This document shows positions 45,296 through 56,465 of a DNA stretch of 64,000 bases, in pieces. The position numbers and the translations under genes were made by a program. Below the pieces are notes generated by a model. That model saw only the letters and a list, made by a program, of their open reading frames with translations. It made no database searches and had not been told where the DNA came from. The stretch comes from Heterostelium album PN500 (Eukaryota > Evosea > Eumycetozoa > Acytosteliales > Acytosteliaceae): contig NW_008805063.1 in assembly GCF_000004825.1 (NCBI RefSeq), positions 372,857-436,856 of the forward strand, given 5' to 3'. How positions within the stretch are numbered: the first letter of the stretch is position 1; each line of letters begins with the position of its first letter.

Positions 45296-45964
45296 ATGGT
45301 ACGAAAAGAGTTATTTTTGGTAGTACTTGGACAAGCACCTGAAACAACATTTATTATAAATAGTTTTATTCATAGTAAAATGATGCCTGGAATATTACCA
45401 TACAATACGCCTCGTAATATATATAATTTAACAATATCATTGGATACGATTCAAAATGATGTGGAGAACAGCAGTAAAAAAATTGTAAATAATAATGGTG
45501 ATATAGTTAGTACAGAGCAAGATGTTGAAGTTTTATTGAATATGGTGGATGGAGGTGCACAACAGTCAAATGATCCAGTTTTATCAGGTTACCACGGTTT
45601 CTTTTTGGTCTATAATATATTTCAGCCAACCAGTATAAGTAGGATGTTTGCAAATTACGAAAGAATCAGTCTACATTATAAAACTACTCCACCGATTGTA
45701 GTGGGTGCCCTTTTTAATAGCAGACTACAAAAGGATACTCACGATATCTGTGCAACCAATTTCAAACAAGTTTCAATGTGGTGTCAATCGAAAAACATCT
45801 TTGAACAGAATCATTTCATGGTTTCACCTAGTGAAAATATAAACATAGTACAAGGTTTCTATAAACTATCGAAACATGCCTATCTCTATAAGTTACAACA
45901 AGTACAACAAGATTACATTAACCAAACACAAGGAAAAGATACTGTATCATGTTTAATACAATAA
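45296..45964 (+). CDS. Ras-like fold protein with degenerate GTP motifs and CaaX box
   Basis: A 222-residue protein. The pattern of strands and helices resembles a small GTPase (KELFLVVLGQAPETTFIINS, LLNMVDGGAQQ, GYHGFFLVYNIFQPTSISRM, PIVVGALFNSRLQ), but the nucleotide motifs are altered: the P-loop lacks GKS/T, the DxxG region reads DGGA, and NKxD is replaced by FNSR. An insertion of about 40 residues with Asn lies before the DGGA motif. The C-terminus CLIQ is a CaaX box, with Gln favouring farnesylation, and follows a Lys/Gln-rich tail. It is probably a membrane-anchored pseudo-GTPase; actual nucleotide binding is doubtful. Confidence 0.6.
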   Translation: MVRKELFLVVLGQAPETTFIINSFIHSKMMPGILPYNTPRNIYNLTISLDTIQNDVENSSKKIVNNNGDIVSTEQDVEVLLNMVDGGAQQSNDPVLSGYHGFFLVYNIFQPTSISRMFANYERISLHYKTTPPIVVGALFNSRLQKDTHDICATNFKQVSMWCQSKNIFEQNHFMVSPSENINIVQGFYKLSKHAYLYKLQQVQQDYINQTQGKDTVSCLIQ

Positions 45965-46167
45965 TAATGACTAGCAACAAGAAATAAAGATTTATACTTA
46001 TATGAACTATTGTTCCAAATTTTTAAGATATTTAAAAAAATATCTTAATAATAATAATTATTTCAAATTCCCTCGACATCAAAAGTAACGAAAAAAATCG
46101 ATAGTTCCATGTTGATTTTTTTTTTGATAATAGCGATAGATTCCAGAAATATTATGTTAGAGAAATA

Positions 46168-47791
46168 ATGAATATAGATAGTGGTGATAAAGCCAATAAG
46201 AGAATATATTACCAAGAAGTTAATCAAGGCCAGCCGTGTAAATCAATCAAACTATCAAATTCATCTATAGAATGTTTAGACTTAAATAATTATTATTCAT
46301 TATCGACCATGATAAAAGTTTATAATATCTATTATAGAATAATCGATGATGTCTATAATGATGGTGATGATAAAGTTAAAATCAATACTCGATACAAGTG
46401 TGTGGTCTTTTTCAACAACTTTCATCGTGATAAGCTTTTACATTACATCGATGTAAAGAGTTATTCAAAGTTCATAGTAGACGTATTGTTTGACCCCTCT
46501 ACCGAGGTATTCGAGCAAATGAAGCTTTTAAAGTGTAAATATCATGAACCTATGATAATAGATATCTACGAAAATATTATTAATCATAAAAGAGTAAGTT
46601 ACTTACCTATGTCTATTAGAACATATTTTTCTAACCATATTAAAACTATAGTTCGATGCATGGTTTAACGAGGTAGAAAAATCAGATCTAAATGAGTTGC
46701 GTTACAGAATATCAACTTACCGTCAAATTTGTTATTTCGGTGTGGTGCATCAAACTGATGATTTCTATTATCAAGCATTACATGAAAACATCAACAAAAA
46801 GAAGAATAGTACACCAATTGTTGTAACTAATATAGATAGTCACAAACTAGTAGTAAAAGATCCTACTCTTCTAATCATACCCAACTCTAGTCATTCTAGA
46901 TTCTCAGATACAGTGTACGATCAAATCATATCATTTACTCTCTACTATGATTATAATTCTCATGAACAACGATATCAATTCAAAATTACAGGAATTAGAC
47001 CATACAATATTGGTCAATCTACGATAGAAATGTCTTTGGTATCAAAACAGTTCTTTAAAATCATTTCTAAACTAATCAATAACAGCTACACTCAATGGGG
47101 TGATAATATCAATCTGGAAAGTGGATACAGTTTAATAAGATCACCACCTCTCTTTTTCGACTACCAAATGATCAAGCATATCAGATATGACAATGGAATT
47201 GACGCTGCCAATCGATTGTTATCAAGAGTTGAAACATTCTTTTTCCAATCGTTAGAGGATGACTTTATCTTTGAGAGTAGAGTAATCAAAGAGAGTATAA
47301 AATATTACCTTGCTTCTCTACCCTCAATGCCAAGTCTCAAGAATATAATAGCAACCGATCGCTACAGACACTCAGACATTCAAAGCAAGCTGCTAATTGA
47401 TGTGATCAATTACACACCGAATAGGAAAGGACATGGAATCGAACATCTCACCTTTATATTCACGGAGACAACCGCTAAAAACATTGACTTTCTCCCTGTT
47501 TTGGTTAGGCTTCACTCTAAGACATTGAGATCGATACAGTTTCACTATGCATTTTTCAATGATGAGGACTACCAAATTCTTCTAATAACATTGAAAGAAT
47601 TGATTACAGAAATCAAACAACATAATATTAAATTCAAAATTAGACAAAACCCAGATATTTATCTTAATTCAAAAAATCATAATTTAGATTTGACTTCATA
47701 TCATGACATTCTTCAAAGAATTAAAAAACTATGTCTAGATGAGAATGATGAACAAGTTTATCAGTATTTGGTTTTACAAGGAAATATATAA
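46168..47791 (+). CDS. F-box-like dictyostelid family protein, copy 1
   Basis: Two exons, 46168-46593 and 46652-47791 (phase-0 intron of 58 bases, GTAAGT...TATAG), give 521 residues. The join reads HKR-FDAWFNEVEKSDLNEL and aligns with the same join in copy 2. The N-terminal region has LSTMIKVYNIYYRIIDDVYN; the middle has an F-box-like helix pair (MSLVSKQFFKIISKLINNSY, followed by W), then HIRYDNGIDAANRLLSRVET and a C-terminal LRR-like region. No catalytic domain is seen. Such families are numerous in Dictyostelia; an F-box would suggest an SCF adaptor, as inference. Confidence 0.75.
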
Positions 47792-47852
47792 TAAATTAAA
47801 TTATTTAAACTATACAATATTAAATAAAAGATTATAATTTTTTTAATTAAAG

Positions 47853-48011
47853 TTATTTTTTATTTAATATATTAAAATTTACTAGATTGGTTTGTCTGTT
47901 ATTGTATGAATTGATTCTTGTACTAGGCAGAAACATCTATTGATTGGAAATCTGAAGACCAACTTTAACATCTCCAGGGAAATTGATTGTAATTCTATTA
48001 GAATCACACAT
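47853..48011 (-). pseudogene. Coding fragment with one internal stop, unknown family
   Basis: On the minus strand a 53-codon frame begins MCDSNRITINFPGDVKVGLQ and, after an in-frame TAG, continues MFLPSTRINSYNNRQTNLVN to a TAA. The composition is that of protein rather than spacer. No upstream exon was found before an in-frame stop. It looks like the decayed end of a gene between the two F-box-like copies. Confidence 0.4.
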
Positions 48012-48482
48012 CTTATAACTAGCTTAAGCTCACTATTTAATTTCTAAACTAGTCTTAATCTATTCGTTGATATTACAAATTCACAATTGCTCTTTATTTA
48101 TATCTGTTAATTGACGATATATTGATATTTGATAATTAGTTGATACTTTTTAACTAATCCAAAAAGTCTAAAAACAATGAAATTAGTGGATAATTTACAC
48201 TTTTATGTGTAAGAGAATCTTATTAATTGTTCTACATATTATAATCAAACTAAATTTTTAACTGACAAACCAATCTAATAAATATTTAAATACATTGAAT
48301 AAATTTATCTTTAAATCTTTTGGGAACAAAATAAGGGAGTTTTGATTGTTGTTTTATAAAAACCATTTAAATTAACCATTTCAAATCGGAACTTCAAGAC
48401 AAATTTACAAAATTTAATTCAATTTCAAGTCAAAAGATCTATTTTTAATAATTCTATTCAAATAATATAGTGATAAAAGAAA

Positions 48483-50100
48483 ATGTATGAAGATAACAAA
48501 GAGAATTTTGATGAAGAATCACAGTTAGTTTCAAAATCTTTGGTTTTCGATGATCGTAATTCATTATCAAATTTCATAAGAATCTACACACTTTATCGTA
48601 GATTTATCAATTGGGTTGATGATGAAGATGTTGATAATGACTATATGAGATCGAAATGTGTTAAATTCTTTGTAGATTTCTATGTAGATAAATATATTCA
48701 TTATACAGATAACAATGGCTACACCAAGTTCATCGTCGAGGTATTCTACGAACGATCACTAAATGTGTTCAATCACATGATGAAATTTAAATGTGCAACC
48801 TATAGACCTGTAATAAAAGATATCTACAATAGAATTATTAATGATAAAAGAGTAATTAATATAATTATAATTTTATATTATAGTTTACATTTTAATTAAC
48901 AACTAAATTATTCAAATTTATATATAGTTTAAAGAATGGTTTAATAAATTAAATCAATCTGATATCGATCAACTAAAACATAGAATAGATACATATTTTA
49001 GAATTTGTTATTTTGGAGAAATAGAATCGATATCTAATTTTAATTATGAATATCTTTATAAATTAGCAAATGAGAACGATAATGAAGTTAACAATAGTAA
49101 TAGTAATATCATTAATGATAACAATCAACTATCATCTTTAACAATATCATTGACAGACCAACAACATCAACTCTCAGATATAATTTTAGAAATGATAATT
49201 TCATTCACACTAAATGTTAAACACACTCATTGTACTGATAGATACCACTTCAATGAAACTTTACAAACACCACTATATGGCAGTGAAATAGTAACATTGT
49301 CTTTGGTATCCAAACGATTCTTTAAGATCATATCGAAACATCTTGATAAAAACTACTATCTTTGGAGTAACTATTTCAATGCAGGCAATGAATTTTGTCT
49401 AATTAAGCAATCACCATTATTCTTTGACTACGATTCAATCAAATATTTAAGATATGATCGTGGTATTAAATATGTTGACAATCTCCTCTCAAGAGTCGAA
49501 ACATTCTTTATCCAATCGGATGAGAAAGACTCTACGCTAGAGAGCAACGGTTCCAAGGCATATCTGTACGACTACGCCGAAGCAAACGGTATGCAATACC
49601 GAAAAATCTCGAGATTCAACTATCTTGACTATAGTATCTCAGTTTCGAGTCTTGCCTATCTGATTTACCCACCGGTGATGCCGAATCTCAAGAATATCAT
49701 TGTCACAGAGTTCTATGGATTCGGCTACAACTATACCGACTTTATTAGAAGCATCATCAGAGAGACACCGAATCGAAACGGACACGGCATTGAAGTGTTC
49801 ACCATTTTCATTCAGAGTGATACCCAGTACCAGGCGTTTGACAACCTTGAGTTCCTCAATTCACTCGTAAGGATACACCCTACCACATTGAAGCAAATCA
49901 ATATCCACTACTCATGCCCCCAAACCAGTGATTTCGATTTACTTTTATCAACACTGAAAGAGCTAATTCCCAAAGTGAAACAACTAACCAACTGTAGATT
50001 CAAATTGACACCAATCGATAATATTCTAAACGGTATCAAAAAGATAAGTTGGAATGAAAAAGATGAACAAGTCTATCAATATTTAGTTAATCTTAAGTAA
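48483..50100 (+). CDS. F-box-like dictyostelid family protein, copy 2
   Basis: Two exons, 48483-48851 and 48928-50100 (phase-0, GTAATT...ATATAG), give 513 residues. The join gives DKR-FKEWFNKLNQSDIDQL, parallel to copy 1. The F-box-like segment is LSLVSKRFFKIISKHLDKNY followed by W; YLRYDRGIKYVDNLLSRVET and the C-terminal DEQVYQYL are shared with copy 1 almost word for word. An Asn-rich linker around residue 170 is longer than in copy 1. Tandem duplication 0.7 kb from copy 1, with the intron position kept. Confidence 0.75.
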
Positions 50101-50696
50101 TAACAACACATATATAAAACTACTACTTCAATACCATAACGAATCTAAATCCAAAAACAACAACAACAACAAACCTAGTTAGTATAATATTAAAAACAAA
50201 CACAATTATCATTGTGAACAACACAAACCACCAAACACACATTCATTATAAATTCATATTGATCATTCACACCCCACTGCATTGTACACTATAAATTAAA
50301 ACTAAAAAAAACAAATAAAATCTGTTGTGTGTGTTCAATAACCCAAAAACAACTGAACTGCTTTTTCATATTTGATCATTTTGACAGTAATGTTGTTGTT
50401 TTAACTATGAATTATTACTCAACAATACAATGATATCATTCAATCATACAATGAAAAATAACTATTATTATCTATACTCATAAAAAAAATACAAAATACC
50501 TTTACCTTACTATCTACTTTACAATATAATTGACCCTATCAAATAATTAATATGATTATTCATTATTTTAATAATGAAATTCACTCTTCAATATTTTTTA
50601 ATACCATTATTATCTATTCCTTTTTGTGATCATTAAAAATACTTATTTATTCTTTAATAATAACAAAGTACATAGCTAGATAATATATAAAATAAA
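50101..50696. other. AT/CA-rich intergenic region
   Basis: CA-rich then AT-rich spacer between the second F-box-like gene and the secreted-protein gene. I see no coding signal. Confidence 0.6.
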
Positions 50697-51569
50697 ATGA
50701 AATTACTATTTAAGATATTAGTAGTTTCTGCACTAGTATTATTTGTAAGCAGTGTGGTATATGCTGAAGCAGAAGAAGGAGAATGGATTCAGAATGAAGA
50801 GGTATGTCAAGAAAAAAAGAAAAAATTAAAATTTTATAGAATCAATTAACAATTATAATAGCAAATCGTACAACGACTTTCAACAGAAGAATTAAGAGAG
50901 GAGAGATGGGATTTGAAAGCCAAAATCATGCAAGAAAAGATTAAAACCTTTAGAATAATGCTAAGTATAATGAAATCTAAAAATTTGCTACCAAAATCAG
51001 TTTCAAAGCTTGCCTTGACTGGTGAACCAGAGGCAGGTATTGCAATTGATTCCATTTTCGGTCTTGGTATTTGGGAATGGCTTTTCGGAGGTGGTCGTAA
51101 GTATAATACAATAGAAATACAAAAATATAGATAATTTTTTAATATTATTTTATTGTTTTTGAAAAAACAACATTTTTAAGGTGGTGAAACAACATTTGAT
51201 GAAAATGGTTTCTCTGGTGGTTTCCGAGCTCCTGGACATGGTGGTGGTCTTCTCTCTGGTATCTGGGGTGCTTCCAATCCATATGCTCAATCTACATCGC
51301 AGTTGGCTGCCTACACTGCCATTACCACTCCACAAACCATTGCCACCATTGCAACATTGACCGGTGTGTATACCATTCGACCAACTTTGAACCCAACCCA
51401 AGTGGCCACGATTTTCGCACCAACTAACCCAGGAACCATCAATGGTATCGACTCTCGAACTGCTGCACCAACTGCCTCCCCAATTGGAGGTACTGGCACA
51501 CGTACATTTAATGGAGTTGGTGGTATTCAATTAGGATCTCCAATCCTTGATGCAGGACAACAATATTAA
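50697..51569 (+). CDS. Secreted Gly/Thr-rich protein, unknown function
   Basis: Three exons, 50697-50801, 50862-51096 and 51181-51569, give 242 residues. Residues 1-24 form a signal peptide (KLLFKILVVSALVLFVSSVV, then YAEAEE). Exon 2 encodes a helical charged segment (STEELREERWDLKAKIMQEK) and a Gly-rich turn (FGLGIWEWLFGGG). Exon 3 is Gly/Ala/Thr-rich (PGHGGGLLSGIWGASNPYAQ and TPQTIATIATLTG) without Cys. Secretion or lysosomal delivery is inferred from the signal peptide. No known domain was recognised. It converges with another secreted-protein gene just downstream. Confidence 0.7.
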
Positions 51570-51757
51570 AGATAATTAAGAAGATCATTAAAGAAAAAAA
51601 AAAAACAAAACATTCCATCTTTTTCCTATATTTTTTTTATTTGGAAGATGAATCCAACTTTTAAAACTTTACAAAAATAAAAAATTATAATATTAATTTA
51701 CTAAATAAAAGTATTTTATTTTTAATGGGAATTATCTCCTTTTTAAATTACTACTCT

Positions 51758-52315
51758 TTAAACTGGAACAATAATGAGGACGGCACCTGGATTGTTTACT
51801 TCTCCTGGGTTGGCAGTTGGATATCTTAATCTGGATCTGATATCAAATGTAAAGTTTCCAGGGTTCAAGAACTGTTGGTTGAGAGCAGCTGTTGTAGTCC
51901 ATTGCAAAGTATTGGTGACACCTAATCCTGTTGGAGCACCGGTTGCAGGGTTTCCAAGGGTCATCATGTAACCGTTGATGAATCCAGTGATATCGAGGGA
52001 CTCACTTCCATTTCCTAAGGAGTCGGCATGTGATGTTGAGGTGACATGGACGATCAAGTTACTTGGAACGGTGATTTGGACATTAGTGGTGGTACCTGGA
52101 ATAACAGTCCATGATTGACTGGAGATGATATTGTTTTGGTTTGGGGTGGTAACAGTAATGGTTTGGACTTTAGCATTTTCCAAAGCGGTAACTCTGGTTT
52201 GCAAGGCAGTGATACTTGATACCAAGGAATCACAACAGCAATAGTAACCACAATCGGCACTGGCAACGGCAACAAAGAGGAGTGTAACTAATAAACCTTG
52301 AATGTAATTATTCAT
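51758..52315 (-). CDS. Secreted protein with Cys cluster and coiled coil
   Basis: A 185-residue single-exon protein. A signal peptide (YIQGLLVTLLFVAVASADCG, cut near ASA-DC) is followed by a Cys cluster (CGYYCCCD) and a short coiled coil (SLVSSITALQTRVTALENAK). The remainder is a beta-rich domain with repeated Thr/Asn/Gly text (VIPGTTTNVQITVPSNLIVH, TGFINGYMMTLGNPATGAPT). The head-Cys plus coiled-coil layout suggests a disulfide-linked oligomer, perhaps an extracellular matrix or spore-coat-like protein; this is inference. C-ending codons dominate. Confidence 0.75.
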   Translation of the reverse strand: MNNYIQGLLVTLLFVAVASADCGYYCCCDSLVSSITALQTRVTALENAKVQTITVTTPNQNNIISSQSWTVIPGTTTNVQITVPSNLIVHVTSTSHADSLGNGSESLDITGFINGYMMTLGNPATGAPTGLGVTNTLQWTTTAALNQQFLNPGNFTFDIRSRLRYPTANPGEVNNPGAVLIIVPV

Positions 52316-53139
52316 TTTGTTAAAATTATTTGATTAAATATAATAATATATTTTTATTTAGGAAATATTTAATGTTTTTGATTTATATAATTAGTTTGAA
52401 TTCAAAGAGTTTATATAGTTTTTTAGGTCCTTATAAAATATAATATATTTAATTTCAATTTAATTAATTCAAATAATTATTTCTATAGACTTTGAGTTTG
52501 GTTCATCAGAGATTAGTAGAGTACCTTGAAGATCACAATCTCTATAAAATCCATAGCCTTTGTAAACTGGAATTAGAAGAATTAGGTGATATATTCAATC
52601 AAGATTGAATTTCAAAGAGAATCGACTTTAAGACATTAAAACCCAATCATGTTTTGTTTACCAAAAACGAATAAAAAAAAAAGAAAAAAGAAAAAAAGAA
52701 AAAGTGAACTTTCACATCTTCAACGAACTGGTTTCTTTTTTCCTCTTTTTTGATTATCCCCAAAACCAAACTGGTGCCTGATCAAAAATATTAAATTAGT
52801 TGTTAACATTTGAAAGATACTCTAAAAAAAGTAGATATACTTTTTTAACGAAAATAAAAATTATTATGTATGCTAAATATTATTATCATTATTTTTTTAA
52901 TGTGTTAACAGTATGAATAATGTATTCATCCAAAAACCAAATGTATAGGATATTTTTCATTTTTTTAATTTTTTCATTAAAAAATCTTGATCATTTGAAA
53001 AGTTTGAAGAAAAGAAAAAAAGCGGAGAATGATTGTGTGTTCTTTTTGGTTCTATTACACGATCAATTGTGTTTTTAGTTTTTAAAAATTAATTTATTTC
53101 ATATATCTTTATATATATTATATACATAGGTATTTAGAA
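52316..53139. other. Divergent intergenic region
   Basis: AT-rich interval between divergent genes. Apart from the orphan exon-like stretch at 52489-52608, it holds an A/G-rich tract (52673-52703) and poly-T runs. It includes both promoters. Confidence 0.5.
52489..52608 (+). pseudogene. Orphan exon-like fragment, LisH-like
   Basis: Begins directly after an acceptor-like TTTCTATAG and reads 39 codons to a TGA: TLSLVHQRLVEYLEDHNLYK, then a helix rich in Leu/Glu (LCKLELEELGDIFNQD). The pattern (L...LVEYLE..NLYK...L..EL) resembles a LisH helix pair. Upstream ORF pieces near 52370-52430 only join in another phase, so no complete gene could be built. It is either a decayed gene or a terminal exon whose start was not found. 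Confidence 0.35.
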
Positions 53140-54814
53140 ATGTTTAGAAACAGTGTATTAGTACTGTTTATTGTATATTTGGCAGCTGTGAGTGCTGTCA
53201 TCAACACACCACTCTACAAAAGAAGATTTGCCAAGGAACGTCAACTTTTACCACAACCACCATTAATGTCAAATGAAACTTTTTGGTTCACTCAAGTAAG
53301 AATCTATAATCATTAAATCAATCATCAATTATATGATAAAGATTTCTAATCTATAGATTGATCAAATTGTGTATATTATTATATTTTTATTTTAGTTGGT
53401 AGATCACTTTGATCCAAATAACGATGAAACATTCCAACAACAATATCAAGTAATCGACGACTACTTTGATGGTACAGGTCCAATCTTTTTCTTCTTGGCT
53501 GGTGAAGCTCCAATGGGATTCTTCAACTTCCAAGAGGTTCAAATCTGGAATTGGGCAGACAAGTTCAATGCTTTATATGTTGTTTTGGAGCACAGATTCT
53601 ACGGTGCCTCGAATCCAACCAACGACTTTTCCACTCCGAATCTCAGATATCTCACCAGTCAGCAAGCATTGGCCGACGCCGCCAACTTCCTCACCTCGTT
53701 CAAGGCCGAACGTGGACTTGAGTCGGCACCAGTCGTCGTTTTTGGTTGCTCATACTCTGGTGCTCTCTCAGCCTGGTTCCGTTTGAAGTATCCACAACTC
53801 GTAGTTGCATCGGTCGCTCCATCCGGCCCGGTTTTGGCTCAACTCAACTACACCGGTTACTACTCGCAGTTCTCCAACTCTGCCGCACCAGACTGTGTTG
53901 CCGCCGCACAGACTGCCACCAACCAAATCATGGCATTGACAACCTCCAAGTCTGGACGTGACCAACTCGCCAAGACATTCAATTCGTGCTCCAACTTGGA
54001 GAATCCACGTGATCTCTACTACTTCCTCTACACTCTCACCGAAGCATTGGGATCGGCCGACCAAATGAACAATCCACCAACCTGGGGATTGAACACCACC
54101 TGTCAAACTCTCACCCAAACATCTAGCCTCCTCGACAACTGGGCACAAATTGTCGCCGGTGGTCAAACTGGATGTCAAGACTACTCCCTAAAGTCATTCA
54201 TCGACTCAATGAGAAAGACAAACAGCAAGGATCAAGATGGTAGCAGAAGTTGGTTATGGCAAACTTGTGTCGAATTTGGTTATGTAAATATCAAAAAAAA
54301 AAAAAAAAAACTAAATTGTTTCATTTCTTAAAAAATAACTAACTAACTAATTACAATTACATTAATTTATCTATATATATACAGTTCTCTACTACCTATC
54401 CAGGTACATCTGTATTCCCACCAACTTTGAATGTTGAAGAACAAGTCAAGTGGTGTGAAGAGATCTTTGACATCAAGGGAATGACACCAAATATCGCTTG
54501 GACCAACTCATACTATGGTGGTCAACAAATTCAAGGTAGCAATATTATGTTTACCAATGGTCTTTTGGATGTAAGTAACAACAATAACATTGTACTTTGA
54601 TCAATCAATCAACCAAAACTAATTAATTTATTTTTTTAAGCCATGGCATTTATTGAGTGTTAATGAACCAAACTTGGAAGGAACTGTTCAAGCCGCCACC
54701 TACGAAGCCGGTCACTGTGGAACCCTTATCCAATCGACATCGATCGATCCACCATCGCTTATTGCCGCAAGAGCTCAAGTAGTTGATTTCCTTTCCCTCA
54801 TGCTTGCAAAGTAA
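53140..54814 (+). CDS. Family S28 serine carboxypeptidase (Pro-X carboxypeptidase/DPP2-like)
   Basis: Four exons, 53140-53295, 53396-54283, 54385-54570 and 54641-54814, give 467 residues, all joins phase 0. A signal peptide (SVLVLFIVYLAAVSAVI) precedes a propeptide-like stretch. Typical S28 features are WFTQLVDHFDPNNDETFQQQ at the start of the domain, GPIFFFLAGEAPM, the nucleophile in GCSYSGALSAWFR, the Asp in NGLLDPWH and the His in EAGHCGTL. Length fits the family. The enzymes cut after or next to Pro and usually work in lysosomes. The codon usage suggests high expression. Confidence 0.93.
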
Positions 54815-56465
54815 AAGTAAAAATGAAAAAAACAATGCAATACAATATATAAATACTATAAAGTACCCTCATCCCAACAACAATATTTATTACAATAGAA
54901 ACTTTCACAATTTAATGAAATGCACACACTTATTCGTTTTCCTTGTGACAACGTTGAAAAAAGAGGTTCATGGACCTAGTACTTCTGTTCCTTGTTTCAA
55001 CTTGCAACTTTTCAACTTTTCACCCTTTTTTTTATTGCTTTACCAAAAAATTATTAGATATGTTTTTTATTCATTTTTTCATTTTTCATTCGAACCCATT
55101 CACAATCCAATTTATCATAAAAAAGAGATGATTTTATAATTGGGCGATTAGAAAATTTATTTTTCGTTTTACAATAGGTGACCCAATTTCGTTTTGATGG
55201 GTCCACAATTTATTTATAATGTAAAAATTTGCAAAAAAAAAAAACATACTATCGTTATTAATTTTATTTTTGGTTTGTTTTTTTTTTTCTTTTAATTATT
55301 TTGGGTTTAATTTTTTTTTTTTGTTCAATTTTTTTTGAAAAAGTCATTATCATTATTATTATTAATAAAATAAAAATCATTCATTTCATTTCAATTCAAT
55401 ACCTTTTTGTTGTACATTTAAACACATTCAATAATAGTTGATTATATTTGACTGTTATCTATTTTTTTTGTATCGATTCATTTCAACCTGTATCAGTATT
55501 CACATCAAGAAGATTAATATTATCTTTAAAATATAAAACAAGTGAGTATTTTTTAGCATTTTTAACAAATCTAGAAGGAAGAGAAAAAAATAAGAGGGAG
55601 TGAGAGAGAACTGAAGATGAAAGGTGAATTTCATGTTTGATAAAGATGGAAGCGGGATGAGAGAGGGAGTGAAGGTGAAGCAAAGGGCGGAATAGAAAAA
55701 AAAAAATACAAATCCAGGATTTCCGATTGGAAAAATGGAAATATTGAATGGAAACAATAACATAAACAATCAATCAATCAACTCGACAATCATTCAATCA
55801 ATGTTATTGTTATTTAATTTTTTTGGTTTAAAAATTATTAGATCAAAATCACAAACATTAATCAATTCTTTAACGAAAAATTAAATGTGGTAGATGGATT
55901 GATTAAACAAACACATTAATTATTATAAAAATTCATTTTTTTTTTTTGTTTAAATGTTTAACTTTGTATTGCAATCAATTTGAAAAAGGTGGTTGTGGTG
56001 ATTTTGTTTGATGAAGTTAATTGATTATAATCAGTGTGTTTGAAGAGAAAAAAAATGTGGTGAAAGATGTTAGAGTAGTGAAAAGAGTAATGAGTAAGAT
56101 GTGACAGTAGTGGCTATAATAACCATAAACATTTGTTTTATAATAAATCAAATAATATGGTGTATGCCTGCCATTCATATCTGCTATATCTTCAAAACCC
56201 AATTATAATTTAAATTATTAAAAAAAACTATAAATATCTCTGTACTCTATTCATCAGTTTTTTTTCTTTACATTGTAATATAAATATAATTAATCAATCA
56301 ATCAAATTCAATCAATAATTATTCAAAATCATATAACAATACATTTATTTAATCAACTTCAAATTCTTACTTTTTTTTTTCTTTTATAATAAATTATTAA
56401 TATAAATTTTAAGTATAGATTTTTTTTTTGTAATAAATAATAAATAAATAAATAAGTAGTTAAAA
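54815..56465. other. 1.65 kb AT-rich intergenic region
   Basis: No gene was found. Most is A/T runs; a purine-rich block (AAG/GAG text, about 55570-55710) stands out and creates Phe/Leu/Ser-rich minus-strand shadow ORFs. It is the upstream region of the triple-LIM gene. Confidence 0.6.
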
